DNA of 5,432 nt from Acidobacteriota bacterium (GTDB lineage: Bacteria; Acidobacteriota; Blastocatellia; Pyrinomonadales; Pyrinomonadaceae), in contig JAFBAJ010000454.1 in the NCBI GenBank assembly GCA_019247865.1, positions 1-5,432 of the forward strand. The letters are read 5' to 3'. A program made the position numbers and the translations under genes. The notes under the pieces were generated by a model, which was not told the DNA's origin, searched no databases, and worked only from the letters and a program-made list of their open reading frames with translations. Positions 1-5,432 of the stretch are shown piece by piece (within the stretch, counting starts at the first letter, position 1; the number at the start of each line of letters is the position of its first letter).

Positions 1-438
1 GTTGGAGACGACCTGCGCCTCGAAGTCCGCCATGCCGCCGGTGTTGCTGATGAGCTGATGCACGGTGATGCGCGCGAGCTTAGGATTCAAGCCCTTCGCG
101 TAATTCCCGATCGGCTCATCGAGCTTGAGCTTGCCCTGCGCGGCCAGAGCCACGAGCGCCGCGCCCGTGAACATCTTCGTCGTCGAGCCCAGACGAAAGA
201 GCATCTCCGGCGTGACGGGCGCGCCCGTCTCTATGTTCGCGAGGCCGAAGCCTTTGGCGTAGATGACGCGGTCGCCGCTCACGATCGCCAGCGCAGCGCC
301 CGGCGTGTTGCTCGTCTTGAGCTCGTCCTGCAATGTTTTCTCAAGCTCGCTCAAATCCTTAGGCGCGCTCTGCTGTGCGGAGACAGAGAGCGTGCACACA
401 AATAAAATCAGGAGCAGTGTCAGCGTGTTTTTCATCAT
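1..438 (-). CDS. Secreted serine beta-lactamase-family protein, N-terminal part
   Basis: The visible 146 residues begin at an ATG at 438-436; the gene runs off the left edge. A signal peptide is clear: a Lys at residue 3, a hydrophobic stretch at about 5-19, and a likely type I cleavage site VSA|QQ after residue 21. The mature part shows the beta-lactamase/transpeptidase fold start: TPGAALAIVSGDRVIYAKGFG (45-65, broken here only by naming) and then LGSTTKMFTG, whose S-x-x-K places the nucleophile at Ser85 and the general base at Lys88. HQLISNTGGM (127-136) matches the usual LLxHTSG segment of this family. The Y-x-N and H/K-x-G motifs would lie beyond the edge. The family (Pfam Beta-lactamase; class C-like enzymes, esterases, D-amino peptidases) has many substrates, so the real reaction cannot be named; antibiotic resistance should not be assumed. 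It acts outside the cytoplasmic membrane. A second ATG follows directly (435-433), so the start could be one codon later. No good Shine-Dalgarno sequence is seen. Confidence 0.9.
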   Translation of the reverse strand, partial: MMKNTLTLLLILFVCTLSVSAQQSAPKDLSELEKTLQDELKTSNTPGAALAIVSGDRVIYAKGFGLANIETGAPVTPEMLFRLGSTTKMFTGAALVALAAQGKLKLDEPIGNYAKGLNPKLARITVHQLISNTGGMADFEAQVVSN

Positions 439-454
439 AGTAATCAGAAAGCAG

Positions 455-536
455 ATCAGCCACAGCGGACACAGAGAGCACAGAGGAGATAAATCATTTC
501 TCTTCCTCTGTGCTCTCTGTGTCCGCTGTGGCTGAT
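455..536. repeat. Perfect 33-bp inverted repeat (palindromic spacer element 1)
   Basis: The arms 455-487 and 504-536 are perfect reverse complements over 33 bp, separated by a 16-nt loop (488-503). The left arm contains three imperfect 9-bp units: CACAGCGGA, CACAGAGAG, CACAGAGGA. The outer end reads GCCACAG. The element fills most of the spacer between tldE and the beta-lactamase-family gene, and lies 16 bp upstream of the latter's start. Neither side is followed by a long T-run, so it is not a classic intrinsic terminator, although an RNA hairpin this long should still affect RNA stability or read-through. Related CACAGAG-rich palindromes are common between genes in several GC-rich bacterial groups; assignment to a dispersed repeat family is inference. 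Confidence 0.9.
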
Positions 537-556
537 GTTTTTGGTAACAGTCCCGC

Positions 557-1906
557 TTACGCTCCGCCGATGGTGGCTTCGGAAATCAGCAAGGTCGGCC
601 CGGCCGAGCTGCCGAACTTGAAGCTGAGGTCGTTGCCGACGGCCGTGATGTTCTTCATCAGCTTCGTCAGATTTCCGGCCAGCGTGATCTCCTGCACAGG
701 ATAGGTCAGCTCGCCGTTCTCGATCCAGAAGCCGTTCGCGCCCTGCGAGACATCGCCCGTCACGCCGTTGAAGCCGAAGCCGAAGAGCGAGGTCACGTAA
801 AGACCGCTCTTGACGCTGCGGATCATCGCCTGCGGGTCGCTGGTTCCGTTCTTGATATAAAGATTGGTCGAGCCGACGCCCGGCAGCGACTGGTAGCTGC
901 GCGCGGCGTTGCCCGTCGGCCGCAGGTTGAGACGCCGCGCGGAGTAGGAGTCGCAGACGTAGTTCTTCAAAATCCCGTTCTCGACCACGGTGACCTGCGA
1001 AGACTTGACGCCTTCGGCATCGAACGGACGCGAGCCCGGGCCGTCTGCCATCGTCGCGTCGTCCACGATCGTGACGAGCTGCGAAGCGATGTCCTTGCCC
1101 ATCTGATCGACGAGGAAGGAGGATTTGCGAAAGATGCTGCGCCCGGAGGCCGCGCCGAAGACCCAGCCGACGAGCTGCCCCGCGACGAGACGATCAATCA
1201 CGACCGGCACGCTCTGCGATTTGACCTTCTTGCCGCCGAGCTTGCTGATGGCGCGGCGCGCGGCCTCTTCGCCGACGGACTTCGCGGAATCGAGCTTGTT
1301 CACGTAACGATTGAAGGTGTACCAGCCGTCCGTCTGCTTGATGTCGTTCTCTTCGGCGACGAGCTGTACCGAAAGAGATGCGGAAGTAGAGGGATACTGA
1401 CCGACGAAGCCGTCGGAGTTGGCGAGCGTCAACTGGCCCGTGCTGTCGAACCAGCTCGTGCCGCGCGCGTTGGTGATACGCTTGTCGAAAGCGCGCCCGG
1501 CGGCCTCTGCCTCGCGCGCCATCTCGATCTTGCGTTCGGGCGCGAGACGCGCGAGCGCGTCGTCAAAGAGCATCAGCCTGCCCTCGTACGTGCCGAGATA
1601 TTCTTTCGGCGCGAGGCCGTTGAACTTGTCTGCGCCGGAGACTTTGACGATCTCCAGAGTCTCTTTGACGAGGCTCTTGACCGACCTGTCCGTGAAATCG
1701 GTCGTGTAGGTCAGGGCCGTCGCGTTGTTCTTGAAGAGACGCATCCCCAAACCTTTGCTGATCGATTGCTGTAGACGCTCGACCTGTCCGAGCCGGACGG
1801 TCGTGTTGAATTGAGAGTTGGTCGTGATGTACACGTCGCAGGCGTCCGCGCCCTGCTTCTTGAATTCGGCGACGATCTCGGTGGCTAAGTTTTTATAATC
1901 CTGCAT
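557..1906 (-). CDS. pmbA: TldE/PmbA-type subunit of the TldD/TldE metallopeptidase
   Basis: This 449-residue protein is a member of the TldD/PmbA family and has the usual length (E. coli PmbA is about 450). The N-terminal domain includes GADACDVYI (19-27) and VERLQQSISKGLGMRL (42-57), typical of the family. The C-terminal domain includes FGFGFNGVTGDVSQGANGFW (375-394) and IENGEL (395-400), the standard TldE signature, and GNDLSF (424-429), also seen in TldD. It lacks the HExxxH zinc motif: the matching region reads VGWVFGAASGRSI (246-258). It is therefore the non-catalytic partner that, in the E. coli pair, forms a heterodimer with TldD and helps degrade unfolded or peptide substrates such as the microcin B17 precursor and CcdA. 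The start has a strong Shine-Dalgarno site. No signal peptide or membrane segment is visible, so it looks cytoplasmic, in contrast to its neighbour TldD. It lies 148 bp downstream of tldD, same strand, probably co-transcribed. Confidence 0.93.
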   Translation of the reverse strand: MQDYKNLATEIVAEFKKQGADACDVYITTNSQFNTTVRLGQVERLQQSISKGLGMRLFKNNATALTYTTDFTDRSVKSLVKETLEIVKVSGADKFNGLAPKEYLGTYEGRLMLFDDALARLAPERKIEMAREAEAAGRAFDKRITNARGTSWFDSTGQLTLANSDGFVGQYPSTSASLSVQLVAEENDIKQTDGWYTFNRYVNKLDSAKSVGEEAARRAISKLGGKKVKSQSVPVVIDRLVAGQLVGWVFGAASGRSIFRKSSFLVDQMGKDIASQLVTIVDDATMADGPGSRPFDAEGVKSSQVTVVENGILKNYVCDSYSARRLNLRPTGNAARSYQSLPGVGSTNLYIKNGTSDPQAMIRSVKSGLYVTSLFGFGFNGVTGDVSQGANGFWIENGELTYPVQEITLAGNLTKLMKNITAVGNDLSFKFGSSAGPTLLISEATIGGA

Positions 1907-1913
1907 CGCGATG

Positions 1914-1919
1914 CTCCTT
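1914..1919 (-). promoter_or_regulatory. Ribosome binding site of tldE/pmbA
   Basis: Reading the minus strand, AAGGAG lies 7 nt before the ATG at 1906-1904. This is a near-perfect Shine-Dalgarno sequence at normal spacing and fixes the start codon. It is the only strong ribosome binding site in the window; the other four starts have weak or no such site. Confidence 0.85.
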
Positions 1920-1931
1920 TAGTGACAGCCG

Positions 1932-2050
1932 GGAATTTGCCACGGAGACACGGAGACACGGAGTTTAATCAAACAGCATGAAGCTCCGGTGCTCTTTATC
2001 ATGGCTTTTATCTCTGTGCCTCTGTGTCTCTGTGTCTCTGTGGCATTTCC
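1932..2050. repeat. Inverted repeat of 8-bp tandem units (palindromic spacer element 2)
   Basis: The core arms 1938-1963 and 2020-2045 (26 bp each) pair with only three mismatches; a short outer GGAA/TTCC pair (1932-1935 with 2047-2050) extends the structure. The left arm is about three copies of CACGGAGA. The right arm, read on the plus strand, is four copies of CTCTGTG plus one varying base (from 2012). The three mismatches (1944/2039, 1952/2031, 1960/2023) are all G opposite T, so a plus-strand RNA would be fully paired with G-U wobbles, while a minus-strand RNA would carry A-C mismatches. The 56-nt loop can fold further (AGCATGA near 1975 with TCATGGCT near 2000). The element fills the spacer between tldD and tldE. 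Its outer GCCACGG end matches the GCCACAG end of the repeat at 455-536, so the two belong together. A link to a transposase is not shown here. Confidence 0.88.
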
Positions 2051-2052
2051 GT

Positions 2053-3588
2053 TTAGGCTTTGGTTTTGGTGCCGCCGACGGTGATCTCAGACACCTTGAC
2101 GGTCGGGATGCCCATTCCGACCGGAACGCTCTGGCCGTTCTTGCCGCACGTCCAGCCGCCGTCAGTGAACTTGAGATCATTGCCGACCATCGTCACCTTC
2201 GTCATCACGTCCGGCCCGTTGCCGATGAGCGTCACGCCCTTCAGAGGAGCAGTGATCTTGCCGTTCTCGATGAGATAGCTTTCGGTCACGGCGAAGTTGA
2301 AGTCGCCCTTCGTGATGTCCACAGAGCCGCCGCTGAAGCGCTTGGCGTAGATGCCGCGCTCGACAGACTTGATGATCTCTTCCGGATCGGACTTGCCCGC
2401 GAGCATGTAGGTGTTGGTCATGCGCGGCATCGGCGCGTAGTTGTATGACTCGCGCCGCCCGTTGCCGGTGTTCTTGACGCCGAGCTGTTTGGCGCTGATG
2501 CGGTCGTTCATGTAGCCGCGCAGAGTGCCGTTCTCGATGAGGACGGTCTGCGAAGGAGCGTTGCCCTCGTCGTCCACGTTGATCGTGCCGCGCATGTTCT
2601 CGAAGAGCCCTTCGTCCACGATGGTGCAGAGCTCGGACGCCACCTTCTGGCCGACGCGGCCGGAGTAGTTGGCGAGCTTCTTGTAGTTGAAATCGGCTTC
2701 GAGCCCGTGCCCGACCGCTTCATGCAAGAGGATGCCGCTGTCCGCGTTGCCGAGGACGACCGTCTGCGGCCCAGCCTCCGCCTCCTGCGCGCCGAGGTTC
2801 AGAACGGCGAGCCGCGCGGCCTCTTTGGCGACGGCTGCGGCGTCGCGCTTCTTCGCAAAATATTCGAGACCGATGCGCCCGCCGCCCGCGTCGTAACCCG
2901 TCTGACGCTGTGTGCCGTCTTCGGCGATGCAGGTCGTGCCGAAGAGGAAGAGCGGCTGCATGTCCTGCCAGCTCACGCCGTCCGAATTGGCGTAGGCGAG
3001 ATACTTGACTTCATCCGTGAAGCTGCACGTCACGCGAATGATCTTGGGGCTGTAGGCTTTGGCAGCGGTGTTGGCTTGCTGGATGTGCGCGAGCTTCTTG
3101 TTGAGGTCGGTCGTCGTTGCCAGCTCGCCGATGGGATAGAGATTGCGCGTGCTGATCTCGCCGATGGCTTTGGCCTTGATGCGCGCGTTCTTGTCGTTGG
3201 CGATGGCGGCGGCGGCCTGCGCGGCCTGCATCATGCTCTCCATCGTCAGGTCTTCCGAGAAGGCGAAGCCGACCTGATCGCCCTTGATGGCGCGGATGCC
3301 AACGCCCTGCACGATGCCGCGCCGCGCCGACTTGACCGTGTCCTCTTCAAACGAGAGGATGGAAGAGACAGTGTATTCAAAGAAGAGGTCGGCGAAGTCT
3401 GCGCCGCGCGCGAGACAGGCGGCGAGCAGCCTGTCCATCTCCGCTTTGCTGACCTGAAAGTAGGTGTCGAGAATCGGGAGTTTGGTCGAAGGGGTTTCTC
3501 CGGCCACGATCCTGCTGAGCCAGAGATCGCTCGTCGCCATCGCCGCCAGCGCAAACGAGCTCTTCAGCATAAATTCGCGTCTTTGCAT
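2053..3588 (-). CDS. tldD: TldD, zinc metallopeptidase catalytic subunit with Tat-like leader
   Basis: With the start chosen at 3588 the protein has 511 residues, longer than the roughly 480 of E. coli TldD because of an N-terminal leader. The zinc motif HEAVGHGLEAD begins at residue 289 (His289, Glu290, His294). The third ligand is visible as Cys481 in TCGKNGQSVPVG, matching the conserved cysteine of E. coli TldD. Other family landmarks are NADSGILL (281-288), GDFNFAVTESYLIENGKI (428-445) and GNDLKF (469-474). Together with TldE it would act as a peptidase on unfolded or modified peptides. The leader reads MQRREFMLKSS, with a twin arginine at 3-4, Phe6 and Lys9, followed by a short, weakly hydrophobic stretch (about 10-19, then LWLSRIVAG); this resembles a Tat signal, though the hydrophobic core is modest. 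An upstream in-frame ATG at 3678 would add 30 low-complexity residues in front of the leader and has no ribosome binding site, so I rejected it. First gene of the likely tldD-tldE unit. Confidence 0.93.
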   Translation of the reverse strand: MQRREFMLKSSFALAAMATSDLWLSRIVAGETPSTKLPILDTYFQVSKAEMDRLLAACLARGADFADLFFEYTVSSILSFEEDTVKSARRGIVQGVGIRAIKGDQVGFAFSEDLTMESMMQAAQAAAAIANDKNARIKAKAIGEISTRNLYPIGELATTTDLNKKLAHIQQANTAAKAYSPKIIRVTCSFTDEVKYLAYANSDGVSWQDMQPLFLFGTTCIAEDGTQRQTGYDAGGGRIGLEYFAKKRDAAAVAKEAARLAVLNLGAQEAEAGPQTVVLGNADSGILLHEAVGHGLEADFNYKKLANYSGRVGQKVASELCTIVDEGLFENMRGTINVDDEGNAPSQTVLIENGTLRGYMNDRISAKQLGVKNTGNGRRESYNYAPMPRMTNTYMLAGKSDPEEIIKSVERGIYAKRFSGGSVDITKGDFNFAVTESYLIENGKITAPLKGVTLIGNGPDVMTKVTMVGNDLKFTDGGWTCGKNGQSVPVGMGIPTVKVSEITVGGTKTKA

Positions 3589-3592
3589 GTTG

Positions 3593-3600
3593 CTTCTCTC
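3593..3600 (-). promoter_or_regulatory. Probable ribosome binding site of tldD
   Basis: On the minus strand the purine run GAGAGAAG ends 4 nt before the ATG at 3588-3586. It is only a moderate match to the Shine-Dalgarno consensus, but it supports this internal start, which places the twin-arginine leader at the very N-terminus, over the ATG at 3678. Confidence 0.5.
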
Positions 3601-3792
3601 GCTTTCCGGAAAAGGGTTTGAAGTTTGAGTCTTTAGAAAATAAGGGCCGCGCGCCTGACACGCCGCGCCAGAGTACATGAAGCACCCCAGGATAGTTGCA
3701 ATTTGCCCGTAATAGCAATGATTATGTGATTAGTTGGCGCAAATGTGGGATGGAATATCCGAGAAACGGGATAGGACGTTGTGGAGATGGTC

Positions 3793-3896
3793 TTTGGTCT
3801 TAGAGCTTGGGTCTTTGCACGCGATTCCGGCCTTGAGTGATAAGGCTCAAGCTTGAAAAGAGACCAAAGACCAAAGACCCAAGCCCTAAGACCAAA
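3793..3896. repeat. Inverted repeat of 7-bp tandem units (palindromic spacer element 3)
   Basis: Arms 3793-3816 and 3873-3896 (24 bp) are reverse complements with a single mismatch (A3804 opposite C3885). The right arm belongs to five exact heptads from 3862 to 3896: GACCAAA, GACCAAA, GACCCAA, GCCCTAA, GACCAAA. The left arm holds the complementary heptads. The 56-nt loop contains a second small hairpin, CTTGAG (3832-3837) with CTCAAG (3846-3851). On the plus strand the right arm is followed by five T residues (3897-3901), so the RNA could act like a terminator or attenuator just before rtcA, whose ATG is 7 bp further on. The unit sequence differs from the repeats at 455-536 and 1932-2050, but the design (palindrome with tandem-unit arms) is the same. 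Confidence 0.87.
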
Positions 3897-3903
3897 TTTT
3901 TAT

Positions 3904-4923
3904 ATGCTTACCATTGACGGTTCATACGGAGAGGGCGGCGGGCAGATCATACGCACGTCTCTGGCGCTTTCGCTGGTGACGGGAAAAGCCTTTCGCGTCG
4001 AGCGCGTGCGCGCCAATCGTCAGAGGCCCGGTTTGCAGCGGCAGCATCTGACGGCCGTGCTCTCGGCCGCGAAGATCGGGAACGCGTCGGTCGAAGGAGC
4101 GCGCGTCGGCGCGACCGAGTTCTCTTTCATTCCGGGCGAGGTCACGCCCGGCGAATACAGTTTCAGCATCGGGACGGCCGGCAGCGCCTCGCTCGTCATG
4201 CAGGCGTTGCTCCCGCCTTTGATGATCGCAGACGCGCCGAGCGTGCTCGCCATCGAAGGCGGCACGCACAACCTGCACGCGCCGCCTTTCGAATTTTTAC
4301 AGAAAGCTTTTCTGCCGCTCGTCAACCGGACGGGGCCGCGCGTCTCGCTGGAGCTGGAGCGTTACGGTTTTTATCCGCCGGGCGGAGGCCGCATCAACGT
4401 GCTCATCGAGCCGACGGGCGAGCGCAGGCGGCTCGACCTGTTGTTGCGCGGAGAGATTCTGCGCCGCAGGGCACGCGCGCTGGTCGTGCGTCTGCCGCCG
4501 CACATCGCCGAGCGCGAGCTGGCCGTCCTCGGCGACGAGCTGGGCTGGAATGAGGACGAGCTGGAGCTGGAGACTTCTTCCAACGCCGTCAGTCCCGGCA
4601 ACATCGTCACCGTCGAGATCAGCAGCGAACACCTGACCGAAGTCTTTACCGGCATGGGAGAGCGCGGCGTGCGCGCCGAAGTGGTCGCGTCGCGCGCCGC
4701 GAGCGAGGCGCAAGAATATCTCTCGCTGGACGTTCCGGTAGGTGTGCATCTGGCCGACCAACTGCTGATCCCGCTCGCGCTTGGCGGCGGCGGCAGGTAC
4801 GTCACAGGCCCGCTCTCCCTTCATACACGTACCAATATAGAGATCGTCAGAAAATTTCTGGATGTGAAGATCACCACCGCGCAGTTGTCAGAGCACGTGT
4901 GGAGGATAGAGGTTGAGAATTAA
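3904..4923 (+). CDS. rtcA: RNA 3'-terminal phosphate cyclase RtcA
   Basis: From the ATG at 3904 the product is 339 residues, the same length as bacterial RtcA (EC 6.5.1.4). The enzyme uses ATP to turn an RNA 3'-phosphate into a 2',3'-cyclic phosphate through a covalent histidine-AMP intermediate; it is cytoplasmic. Family signatures are all in place: DGSYGEGGGQIIRTSLALS (5-23), NRQRPGLQRQHLTAV (38-52), EGGTHNLHAPPFEF (118-131), YGFYPPGGGRINV (154-166) and HLADQLLIPLALGGGG (282-297). His307 in LSLHTRTNIE corresponds to the adenylylated His309 of E. coli. The gene looks intact. An alternative TTG start at 3853 would add 17 residues encoded by the heptad repeat and is unlikely. No Shine-Dalgarno sequence precedes the ATG; that position is occupied by the right arm of the inverted repeat. 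The usual partner rtcB is not in the window. The next gene follows after 24 bp, same strand, suggesting co-transcription. Confidence 0.95.
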   Translation: MLTIDGSYGEGGGQIIRTSLALSLVTGKAFRVERVRANRQRPGLQRQHLTAVLSAAKIGNASVEGARVGATEFSFIPGEVTPGEYSFSIGTAGSASLVMQALLPPLMIADAPSVLAIEGGTHNLHAPPFEFLQKAFLPLVNRTGPRVSLELERYGFYPPGGGRINVLIEPTGERRRLDLLLRGEILRRRARALVVRLPPHIAERELAVLGDELGWNEDELELETSSNAVSPGNIVTVEISSEHLTEVFTGMGERGVRAEVVASRAASEAQEYLSLDVPVGVHLADQLLIPLALGGGGRYVTGPLSLHTRTNIEIVRKFLDVKITTAQLSEHVWRIEVEN

Positions 4924-4947
4924 TCTCACGCAAAGGCGCAACAGCTT

Positions 4948-5432
4948 ATGACTCGTCCCAAAAAACTTATCTGCCTGCTGCTCATCTGCTCGATCTATCT
5001 CGGAGCAGTCGCTTATCCGCAAACTATTCAACTCTCCGATTCTGCCCAAGATGATGCCATGAAGAATGAACCGGTTGGATTACAGTTTCGCCTGAGCGAA
5101 GGCGCGGAAGTTTCTGCGCCCGCTAATGCGAACAAGCCCGCGACGGCCGAGCCCCTGTCAGCCGGTGAAACGCAGAACATCCTGAATCGCCTGCCGCCGG
5201 TCAAGGTCGAGGCGGCCGACGAGCAGGATTTCGCTCTGCGCGAAAAGTCGCAGCCTCCGCCGCGCACTGGCGAGACGATACAGGCAGCTTTCCCTCCGCC
5301 CGTCCCGGCCGCGCTGCCGGACATGCCGGACATGAATGCGTCCGGCCCGCTCCAAGTCCTGCGCTTCTCGCCGGAGGGCGAAGTGGAGCTGGCTCCTGCT
5401 TTGAGCATCACCTTCTCGCAGCCGATGGTCGC
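4948..5432 (+). CDS. Secreted alpha-2-macroglobulin-like protein, N-terminal part
   Basis: The open frame starts at ATG 4948 and runs off the right edge after 161 codons. A type I signal peptide is clear: MTRPKK, a hydrophobic core at 7-21, and a likely AVA|YPQ cleavage after residue 22. Cys9 and Cys14 lie in the core but do not form a lipobox. Residues 25-75 are a low-complexity linker rich in Ala, Glu, Pro and Ser. From residue 77 the text NILNRLPPVKVEA, FALREKSQPPPRTG (95-108) and LQVLRFSPEGEVELAPALS (135-153) followed by ITFSQPMV resembles the region leading into the first macroglobulin (MG1) domain of large bacterial alpha-2-macroglobulins, which trap proteases in the periplasm; full proteins usually exceed 1,500 residues. 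The identification comes from memory of the family; another Ig-like surface protein is possible. AAAGG (4932-4936) is a weak ribosome binding site, 11 nt before the start. Confidence 0.7.
   Translation, partial: MTRPKKLICLLLICSIYLGAVAYPQTIQLSDSAQDDAMKNEPVGLQFRLSEGAEVSAPANANKPATAEPLSAGETQNILNRLPPVKVEAADEQDFALREKSQPPPRTGETIQAAFPPPVPAALPDMPDMNASGPLQVLRFSPEGEVELAPALSITFSQPMV

Larger units (their letters stand above)
3589..3903. other. Divergent intergenic region between tldD and rtcA
   Basis: This 315-bp spacer separates the divergent starts of tldD and rtcA and must hold the promoters of both, unless rtcA is read from elsewhere. The stretch 3690-3780 is clearly more AT-rich than the genes, as expected for promoters, but I found no convincing -35/-10 pair on either strand. 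The right third is taken up by the inverted repeat at 3793-3896. No small gene with a ribosome binding site and protein-like composition is visible. Confidence 0.6.

Noticed and set aside
394..438. Lipoprotein signal in the beta-lactamase-family protein (Cys15 in LFVC)
   Set aside because: The residue before the cysteine is Val rather than Gly, Ala or Ser, and a good type I site (VSA) follows.
263..535. Short plus-strand frame ending in a Cys/Leu-rich tail, plus similar frames at 1965-2180 (minus) and 1978-2448 (plus)
   Set aside because: Their peptides, such as HSGHREHRGD, RDTETQRHRDK and SLCLCVSVSLW, are translations of the palindromic repeats, a frequent source of false gene calls.
455..2050. 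CRISPR-like repeats
   Set aside because: The repeats are palindromic arms of 7-9 bp tandem units without unique spacers of constant length, and no cas gene is present.
2707..3621. Long open frame (304 codons) on the plus strand, opposite tldD
   Set aside because: It lies fully antisense to a clear tldD with its zinc motif. Its translation is rich in Arg, Ala, Asp and Val with no recognisable domain, as expected from the reverse frame of a GC-rich gene.
3589..3678. Upstream ATG giving TldD 30 extra residues
   Set aside because: The added segment has no ribosome binding site and no family similarity, and it would bury the twin-arginine leader.
3690..3760. Possible promoters, for example TTGCAA at 3696-3701
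   Set aside because: No -10 box with good match and 16-18 bp spacing was found on either strand. The candidates are no better than chance in an AT-richer spacer.
3853..3903. TTG start giving RtcA 17 extra residues
   Set aside because: The added residues come from the heptad repeat. Starting at the ATG gives exactly the usual family length and places DGSYGEGGGQ where expected.
4297..4824. Open frames of 175 and 144 codons on the minus strand, opposite rtcA
   Set aside because: They overlap the intact rtcA reading frame and have the composition of reverse-frame shadows.

Overview
The window is a stretch of bacterial chromosome with GC-rich genes and AT-richer spacers. It carries five protein genes, two of them cut by the window edges. 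The best guess for the host is an acidobacterium or a similar Gram-negative soil or water bacterium. This rests on three weak cues: a TldD with a Tat-like leader, a secreted protein resembling bacterial alpha-2-macroglobulin, and spacers filled with CACRGAG-type palindromic repeats. No rRNA or other marker gene is present to settle the lineage.

Left and middle part, minus strand, in order of transcription: tldD (3588 to 2053), tldE/pmbA (1906 to 557) and a secreted serine beta-lactamase-family protein (438 to the left edge, C-terminus missing). TldD and TldE belong to one paralogous family and form a metallopeptidase, with the zinc site in TldD. TldD starts with a twin-arginine-like leader, while TldE shows no signal peptide. 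This is the main biological puzzle of the window.

Right part, plus strand: rtcA (3904 to 4923), encoding the RNA 3'-terminal phosphate cyclase, is followed after 24 bp by the N-terminal 161 codons of a large secreted protein, probably an alpha-2-macroglobulin-like protease inhibitor. The tldD and rtcA genes diverge from a 315-bp spacer.

The three large spacers (439-556, 1907-2052, 3589-3903) each hold one long inverted repeat. The arms are built from short tandem units of about 9, 8 and 7 bp respectively. The first two share the outer motif GCCACRG and a CACRGAG core; the third uses a different heptad, GACCAAA. They look like small dispersed palindromic elements that settle between genes. 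The third ends 7 bp before the rtcA start codon and is followed by a T-run.

No tRNA, rRNA, CRISPR array, transposase gene or phage gene is visible. I did not find a clearly new multi-gene system. The points worth following are the split localisation of TldD and TldE, and the repeat elements.
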